This document shows, piece by piece, positions 57,061 through 64,000 of a DNA stretch of 64,000 bases. Position numbers and translations under genes: made by a program. The notes under the pieces were generated by a model, which was given only the letters and a program-made list of their open reading frames with translations, was not told where the DNA came from and did not search any database. Position 1 is the stretch's first letter, and each line of letters begins with the position of its first letter. The DNA comes from Cryptomeria japonica (Eukaryota > Streptophyta > Pinopsida > Cupressales > Cupressaceae): NCBI RefSeq assembly GCF_030272615.1, contig NC_081410.1, positions 120,528,640 through 120,592,639 of the forward strand, written 5' to 3'.

Positions 57061-59226
57061 AAATTATTTTTCTCTTTATCAAAATCTGCTCTGAATGGGT
57101 CGCAACTTGCAAAACCCAGCAACGAACAGTTTTAGGGCTTTCAATACGGTTCAATCATGTGATCCTGCTCGAGCTGGGAAGTGGCATACTACAAATAGAT
57201 TTGCAGTCCTGGGTCGTCGTCCTCCCTCAGCCTTTGAGAAAAATACTCTGAAACAAATCAATAAGCTTTCTGCGGTAAATTCCCATGGGAGGGAATGGTG
57301 ACCTCAGGACTCGCACCCTGATCTCATACTGGATGGGCAAAATAACCATGGATGGCAGGAGGTTAGAGGCAAGGGATCCCAAAGGACAATGTTTGCTCAA
57401 TCCAGGGTGGAGCAATTGGGTGAAATTGGAAGTTTCATAAGGAATAGCCTTGGTGATCAAGTGTGGATTGCCCTCATCACCTCCAAAATGGTTGGATTCA
57501 CATCAGGAGCCAATTTGATTCCCCTTGGCAAAAAGCATCGCCCAAAGCTTGCCTTGAACCTTCCACTCACTTCTGCCCGATCCAAGAATGTAACACACTT
57601 AGGGTTTGGTCCTAAATTTGACATTTGTCATAATTCAGTGCGCCACCAACACCGAGCTAATCCTATCTTGGGTAATGATATTGCCAAATCCCCTAAGATA
57701 TCAAGGATTTATAAGCCCAGACATATTGTTGACCATCGAGCAAGGCAATTCAATGGGGAATTTGGCCCTAATGCACGTGTTTGGCATAATACCATTAACA
57801 GAGTAAACCCTAGGATGATATATAATGGAGGTCCCAATCTGGAAGTAAGAGAAGATAATTTTGCCAAGAGATTAAGGGATCGCTGCATAAAATTAGGTAT
57901 TTTTGCCAAATGGGGTGGGAACGGGCAACCTATTGGGAAAATTGCTAGCTGGTGGGAGACAGAATATGTGGGCTAGGTAAGTATTAGTACCCTCTCCAAT
58001 GACTTTCTTTACATTGATTGTAAACATGTAGCTCTAAAACATGAATTATTATCTAGGGATCCCATGTTTTATCAAAGCTATAACTTCATTTTTATTGACT
58101 GGCATCCAAATTTCAAACCTAGCTTATATAAATTTAATAAGATGCCAAAATGGATTATACTAAGAAACCTTCCTATTGAACTTTTGCATTCCGAGGTTCT
58201 TTTCAAAATAGGAGATAAATTAGGAGGTTTTATAGGCTCGGAAGAGACATGGTCCCGCTCCGTTGATCTCAAAATGTTAGTAAACTTAGATATTGATTTA
58301 TCTCAGCCGAGAAGTATAGATTTTATCACATCTAATGTTAAATGTTGCATCAACCTTGAATTCTATATTGGACCAATTTCTGACAATATTGCCTATAGAC
58401 TAAGGGATCCCCTTGTCAATAAGAATCCACCATGTGTTTTACCCACTGAGATCAAAGATACCGTCATATGTTTTAATAATGACAAAGGAGGATTCAATGT
58501 TAGGGTGAACCCTTCTAAATAGGAAGGTGCTATCAATCAACCTAGTTGTCCAACTAAGGTAGAAGAAGGGGAAATTATGGAGAATTAGATGCTTGGCAAA
58601 CCGTCTGAATCTACGATTCTTAAGGAGGGAAATGAGACAATGATGGTCTTGCAAAATGGAGTATCAACTAAAGATGATATAGAAATTTCTCGTGCTTCCT
58701 AGAAAAATGTCACTTTGGACACCCCCAATTTTACTCAATCCCCAAGGATATCTCCTCCCCTGATAAATGGACCTTAGAAGGATATATCACGAAACCCTCT
58801 CAAGGATGTCTATCTAGATAAAAATGTACCTATCTCTACTAATGTAGTTCTGAAGAAGGAAATGTCTTAGGAGGATGATGTTCTCAAAGATTATATTATA
58901 AATGGATCCAATATGGGGGTTGAGAGAGAGTTAGAGGGAGGGGAGATATCGAAAGAGGTGATTTTGGGGTTTGTCCCCCCGGTTGTATAGGAGGAAGATA
59001 GGCAGGGAAATCGAGAATCTCTGAAGCATAAGGTAGGTCATTTGGAAGAAGACCCTTCATTGTTACAGAAGCTAAGGGTTGGGGTATCTGTATCTGTGGA
59101 GGATGAGGATAATGAGAACAAGACATGTTTCAATCAACCAAGTTTGCAATGATATCATCAGTGATCTTTTGGATAGGTTTATAGAGGAAATTGTTGATGA
59201 GGATGAAATAGCCTTGCAAAAGCAAG
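57061..59226 (+). mobile_element. LINE-F, 5' part only (interrupted)
   Basis: The 5' leader and ORF1 of another L1-type LINE. It stops abruptly at the LTR of the Sirevirus-like element (59227). The remainder, including ORF2, should lie to the right of that element, beyond the window. Confidence 0.75.
57095..59226 (+). pseudogene. LINE-F ORF1 (DUF4283-like)
   Basis: From ATG 57095 (MGRNLQNPATNSFRAFNTVQ) a single frame runs past 59100 with stops at 57299-57301 (TGA) and 57974-57976, 58520-58522 and several later positions (TAG). The core reads FYQSYNFIFIDWHPNFKPSL, MPKWIILRNLPIELLHSEVL and FKIGDKLGGFIGSEETWSRS, matching DUF4283 proteins of plant LINE ORF1. The C-terminal part is acidic and variable. 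A frameshift near 59110-59130 leads to LLDRFIEEIVDEDEIALQKQ, where the insertion occurs. Confidence 0.82.
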
Positions 59227-60239
59227 TGTTAGAATCCAAGAACACTGAGAGGGGGGGATGAATTGGTGTTCTACCAGTAAAGTTAGTTTTGAACTTATTC
59301 CTTATTAACCGGTTAACAGTGAATAAAATTAGAATGCATACACAAAATAACACAATGAAAGGCAACACCATAACACCAAGATTTATACATGGAAAACCCT
59401 GCAAAGGGAAAAACCACAGTGGGGCTGATACCCACAATATCTATATACTTGATCAAGGTATATAAATATTACATAAGAGGGTATGCACATGCAGAAAGGC
59501 CAACCACTTAGAGCTCACTGCTCAAACACAAAATATAGGAAGTCTCACTAACTTACATAATATTACAAGGTGTTTACAACTGAAAATGAACTTATAAATA
59601 GCATTTGATCATGTTGGATAAGTTCTAGTAAATGCTCTAATATCCTTCTTTGTATACTAGTTCTCTAATACTCTGTTTTGCTACCGGTTAAGCTGTGCAC
59701 GTGAAACTGCACATAGTCGCTTCCAATAGCATACCAAAATGCATACCAAAATTTACTGAAATATTTGCAATCAAAAGTTCGCATAACATCTAACACATAT
59801 ATGATCTATCGTTGAGGTGATCTTCTTAAATATCCTTCTAACTTAACCATTTCGACTTCAACAAGAAACATAAACAAGTTGGTTGCCAAAACATAGTGAA
59901 AATCAAACATAAATCCAATGACCATGTCGGCCATCGCATGCTACCACCAAAATCCATGAAGACATAATCGGGACCAAAAGATTTCTTTAGTCGGGTCCTA
60001 TCCATTACCGAGTTCCATATACATGTTACTGAAATCTGGACATGTTGTCGAGATCAGGACTTAACCGGGGTGAAGTGAATGTCGGTGCCGGTGTAAAGCA
60101 ATGTGAATACCAATACTGGTTAAGTGAAATGAATGTCGGTTAACTAAATAGTGAAACCATTTACCTTGAGATTATGAGTTGTCATCAATGACAACCCATC
60201 ATGCCATGAACCTTACCAGATGAGTGTCAATTGCCAACA
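59227..60239 (-). repeat. 3' LTR of copia-3
   Basis: 1,013 bp. On the minus strand it starts TGTTGGCAATTGACACTC and ends in CTAACA. It shares with the copia-2 LTR the TTGTCATTGATG segment near its start, ACCGG boxes and the terminal CTGAGAGGGGGG stretch (plus strand 59247-59257). Confidence 0.8.
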
Positions 60240-60403
60240 ATCTCCCCCTTTGGCATTGATGGCAACACTCATGTGAAAAATGCTACCAACCATGAAATTT
60301 CCACTGAATCTAAATCTATTGATCTGTACATTTGTCTGCTATATACATTTGATGCTCTCCCTGAGAAATATATACATTTTTCACTTATTCCTCCCCCTTT
60401 GGC
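60240..60403 (-). other. Two polypurine tracts of copia-3
   Basis: The minus strand has GCCAAAGGGGGAGATTGTTGG adjoining the LTR and GCCAAAGGGGGAGGAAT about 150 bases upstream. Repeated tracts of this form are a Sirevirus feature. Confidence 0.75.
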
Positions 60404-60463
60404 ACCAATGGCAAAGCGGGGAGCCCACAAAGAATTTTGTACAGTTATAGACATGAGTTGGTT

Positions 60464-63400
60464 CTATACAAACTTCAAAATATCTGCATACATATTCTTT
60501 GAAAATGAAAAGTAAGTGTCCCAACCATTCTTAAGAGATTCAAGAATGGAGATGAATCCATTCAAGATGTTGGCATGATATTTTATTTCTTCCAAAGTAG
60601 TGGGATCCTCCTTCTGCAAGTTAGAAATACACTCTATTTTATGAAATAGCAGATTATCAAGTCAGGGACCAATCAAATTTTGGAGCTCATTTTCTTTCCT
60701 TATTATCATGTCCCTATCCTTCTCCAATTCAAAAATTTGATCCATAACCGTCAAAATTGAACCATCCAAAGAATTTGTCAAATTAACTGTCGGGTTGTAG
60801 GAGTTAAACATTTGAATTAAGTTTTTCCTACAGTCAGATAGTTGCTTGTCTATGGAGCCAGATAACTCATCAAAATCTAAACAAGTCTTATAAACATTAC
60901 CTCCTTCAGCCAAGTTTGCATCAATGGACTACAAACAAGTATGAAGTTTCTCCTTACCCATATCAATCATTTGCAAAAATGTTAACTTTTGGGCCACAAC
61001 AAAACTTTCTTTAGGCTTTGTTAGTGAAATCTTCAGTAAAGAATCATAATGCTTAGGGATAAAATCAATGATTTCCTTTAATTTACCCGAACAACTTGCA
61101 CCATCTGAAGCTTGAAATTCTGGGACTAACTGGTTCAAAACCTCAAAACTGTGCTCAATCAGTTTCATGTCCTTTGACTTTGCTTGAGCCAATTCCTAAG
61201 TAGCCTATACCTAAAGATCTATCATTGCCAAAATCTTCTCTACTAGAGACATCATATGGTATGGTTTGTCAAAATTGATGGAAAATTATGGTAAATTCCC
61301 TTTAGCTATGACACAAAAGTGTCAATTTCCAAGTCGGAGGAGAGATCCACCACAGTCTCCTTACCCTTATCAACCGAAGAGATAGCCTTTGTATCCTTTA
61401 GCTCTTGTGCATCGATGGCTTCGCCACTTGGTGCCTCACCCAAAACTTTAGAATCCTCTACACCTATATCCTTATTTACATCTGCCTCTACATCCTCTAT
61501 TATTTGTACGTTATCTGTCGGGATATCCTCTGTTTCAAAATGGGACTCAGTAACCAGTACAGTGGTATCTAGTTGAGTGCTTGCCGGTTTCTCAATATTT
61601 ATAGTTGGTTTATCTATCAGTTTCATATCCTTAGGTAACCGAATGTTCTATGATTGTACAAAACTGGAACTTAACTCATAGCCAAGACCCAAAAGAACTC
61701 TCACCCATATATCAATTGTCTCCTTTCTGATTTCTTCAAGTCTGTCCAACATGAGACTGTTAAATTTGAATTTGGGATTGAATTCTAATGATCCAGTTTT
61801 ATTGATTAAATCATCCATTTTTGAAGGAGTTATAGAAGGACAAAGGTTGACCAATTTGATCTCCTTAATCTGTCTATCCAAAGACTGAGCATGTAGCTTT
61901 CTGACCTTTAATCTATCAAATAACTCCTTAGGCAAAGCCTTCTCTAACTATATCAATGCCCTGCTAAATGAATCAAGATATAAAAGAATAGCCTCTTCTA
62001 TTTTCTTCTTGTCCTCCTCACCAAAATCATCAAAGAAAGAATAAATGTTATATAAATTATCATCATTTACATTTTGTTCAATCAAATCTTGTACATTCAT
62101 CTTTTTCTTATCGATTCTCCATTTAGATTCTAGTTTAGTTTTCTCATCCGACTTGGATTTTCTCTTATGTACAATGGTGATCTTTGGCCTCCAAGGAGTC
62201 TCCTTGATAGGTTCAGACTTTTGTTCTTCTTTCTTCTCCCTTACCACTCTAGCAAAAATGTCTTTCCCCTTGGGAACCTCCTTGATCTCAGTATTTAATT
62301 CTGTTTCTGAAGAAACAGTCATATATTTCCAGGTTGCCTTAGGTTTCTTCTTGGGTGGCTCTATCGGTGTCTGACTGGCAGGCTCAACTTTCGGTTGTTT
62401 GGATGTCTCTGATATAACCAGGACCACATTGGGTGTGGCCCGAGCTGCTTTCCAAGCTTCCCTTTCCTCTTTACTCTTCTGTTTCAACTTTTTCTTCCTC
62501 TATTCTTCCAAAATTTTAACATACTGCTCAACCTTAGATATGTCAGCACCTTCACTTATCAATGATTCTACTGCTAGCCGGGTCATCTTCTTTTGGATTT
62601 TCGGAGCTACCCGTTCTTGATGAACTTTAAGTCCTTTCTCCTTAGCAGTTCTAAAATTTTCTTCCTTTTCATCTACTGGTGCCTACAAAAAGTGTTGTGC
62701 ATAGGCAACCAGAGTAGCTTCCTCAACCTCATAACCCATAGGCATTATCCATATAGTCATGGGTTGTACAACTTCCATCATACATTCATCTTTATCTATA
62801 ATAAAGAAAATTGTGTCTTTGTATTTATCAACTATAGATTTAGGAATTTGGGACCTATTCTTCATTTCCTCCTGAAATATTTTGAAAAATGCCCATAGAT
62901 TGGCTTTCTTATCCTTATCACCTTGTCTATCCAAAATTTGAGCAATTTGGGTTGCTACTGGGCGGTCAAAAGCCGATTGAGTCTTTCCAAAAAAGGGAAC
63001 AGTGCCCAAAAAGTAAAATACTAGACAAATGATGAAGGAACCATACCAGAAAGTATTCATTTGTCTTGCTTGATCTTCTACAGGTTAGTCATGAGTTCCT
63101 GTAGCATTACACTACATAGATCATAATGGACATCCTCCTTTACCATCTGATAAGCAACCAAAATGTTGTTGCCGGCTACAATTTAACCGGTTTGACTGAT
63201 AAACCTTATAACCAATAACCATTGCTGCAAATTTAGCATCTATGTCCCTAACATCATCTACCCTCATAGACCTTCCATCAAAAGTTGTGCCAGTAAGTTT
63301 ATTCATTTCAGTGTGAGATGAATTACATCTAGTATCGAGAATGCCTCCGATTTTGTGAAGACATGTGAAATTCTTGATAACTTCCTCAATAATCTTGTAC

Positions 63401-63780
63401 GGTCGGTCCAACTAGATGAATTCTCCATGAACGTGGCTCAAAACATAGCATACCCATTTCGCCTCATCAAAAGTCAGGAAATCCATAAACTGCGTGAAAC
63501 TCTTCCTTTACAAATGTGCAAATTCTAGTTTCAACTGGTTGTCAGAAATTAGGTTTTCAGTGAAAATGCATGACAACTCATAATCGCCAAGTTATTCAAT
63601 GTTGCAGTGGATGTATGCCCTAATATCCTCCGTATGAAGAACTCCATGATAAACTTGCGAAAATGCACCTAATGGCTCATCCAAAAGGGATTTGTACGGA
63701 TGCTTCTTGAAAATGGGACAAGGGTAGTTCTAAATCTCAACCACCAAGGGAGTATCAATGCTACATGAAGATGAAGCCAT
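60464..63780 (-). pseudogene. Large additional reading frame upstream of copia-3 3' LTR
   Basis: From ATG 63778-63780 (MASSSCSIDTPLVVEI) one minus-strand frame can be followed to about 61260 and, after a shift, to 60464: about 1,100 codons with some 17 premature stops, mostly TAG. Visible parts: N-terminal HPYKSLLDEPLGAFSQVYHG and DRPYKIIEEVIKNF; MNKLTGTTFDGRSMRVDDV; a hydrophobic stretch YGSFIICLVFYFLGTVPFF (about residue 245); a Lys/Glu-rich middle (KKKPKATWKYMTVSSETE); and a helical, coiled-coil-like end (LEKDRDMIIRKENELQNLI). No gag or pol motif. In SIRE1-type elements an envelope-like ORF occupies this place; I cannot show homology. Confidence 0.6.
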
Positions 63781-64000
63781 TGCAACCAAACACGAAAGTT
63801 GGGGTTTCTGAAAACACAAAAATGCCTTGAAAATGTTGTCGAGAGATCAAATTGCTTGAAAGAAAGTGCTCACTCAATTCTCTCTAGAACGTTGAAATGC
63901 TATGGAGATTCACTCACTTGAATACTCAATCGTTGTGTGAAGAAAATAACTTAGCTTCCCTTTTTATCGTTGTTAACCCTAATTTTCCATTGTAATAAAT
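63781..64000 (-). other. Leader sequence before the additional frame
   Basis: About 220 bases with no coding potential seen on either strand, ending directly at the ATG of the large frame. On the minus strand it reads like an untranslated leader (ATTAGGGTTAACAACG, AGAGAGAATTGAGTGAGC). No pol sequence precedes the frame within the window. Confidence 0.4.

Larger units (their letters stand above)
59227..64000 (-). mobile_element. Sirevirus-like LTR retrotransposon, 3' part (copia-3)
   Basis: Minus-strand 3' LTR (59227-60239), two AAAGGGGGAG tracts upstream (60240-60255 and about 60388-60403), a large additional reading frame (60464-63780) and its leader, running off the right edge. The LTR is related to that of copia-2. 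No RT or integrase is inside the window, so it may be an element with an extra gene near its 3' end, or a non-autonomous element. It inserted into LINE-F ORF1. Confidence 0.75.

Noticed and set aside
57095-58522. Host RNA-binding protein gene
   Set aside because: The DUF4283-like core, the in-frame TAG stops and the context match ORF1 of a LINE.

Overview
The window looks like intergenic DNA from a large, repeat-rich seed-plant nuclear genome. The evidence is plant-type L1 LINEs with a DUF4283-like ORF1 and a C-terminal RNase H, Ty1/copia elements of Tork and Sirevirus type, and Ty3/gypsy elements, all nested, mutated and separated by AT-rich DNA. A gymnosperm is my guess from the style of the repeats, but nothing here proves it. 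I found no convincing host gene, RNA gene or CRISPR array. Almost every long reading frame is a decayed transposon gene.

Layout: 1-5797 is the right part of a minus-strand Ty3/gypsy element (integrase, RNase H, RT, protease, gag, PBS, 1.5-kb LTR). 5870-7145 is a purine-rich tract followed by AT-rich repeat modules. 8018-24157 is a minus-strand LINE (LINE-A) with a 17-bp target-site duplication. It carries two plus-strand copia insertions: a complete but defective Tork-like element (11647-16318) and a strongly deleted Sirevirus-like element (17561-20303). 25329-27059 is a 5'-truncated LINE (LINE-E) with a 13-bp duplication. 29794-35749 is a non-autonomous, minus-strand Tat/Athila-like gypsy element with only gag and protease. 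35781-38239 is a non-coding TRIM-like LTR element. 38815-39600 is a second purine tract.

The right half starts with LINE-B (about 39885-46690), whose ORF2 still has 766 uninterrupted codons. A more GC-rich stretch of unknown, possibly organellar, origin lies at 47060-47740. LINE-C follows (about 48090-55905), then the short LINE-D tail (56054-56925) and the ORF1 of LINE-F (57095-59226). LINE-F is cut by the 3' LTR of a minus-strand Sirevirus-like element (59227-60239). Upstream of that LTR lies a decayed reading frame of about 1,100 codons (60464-63780).

The most unusual items are: the large extra reading frame next to the Sirevirus-like LTR; a possible third ORF shared by LINE-B, -D and -E; a strong excess of TAG among the stops that broke most of these genes; and the compound purine-tract/AT-module repeat that occurs twice. 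None of the elements appears able to move on its own. All coordinates and motif calls were read by eye, without database searches.
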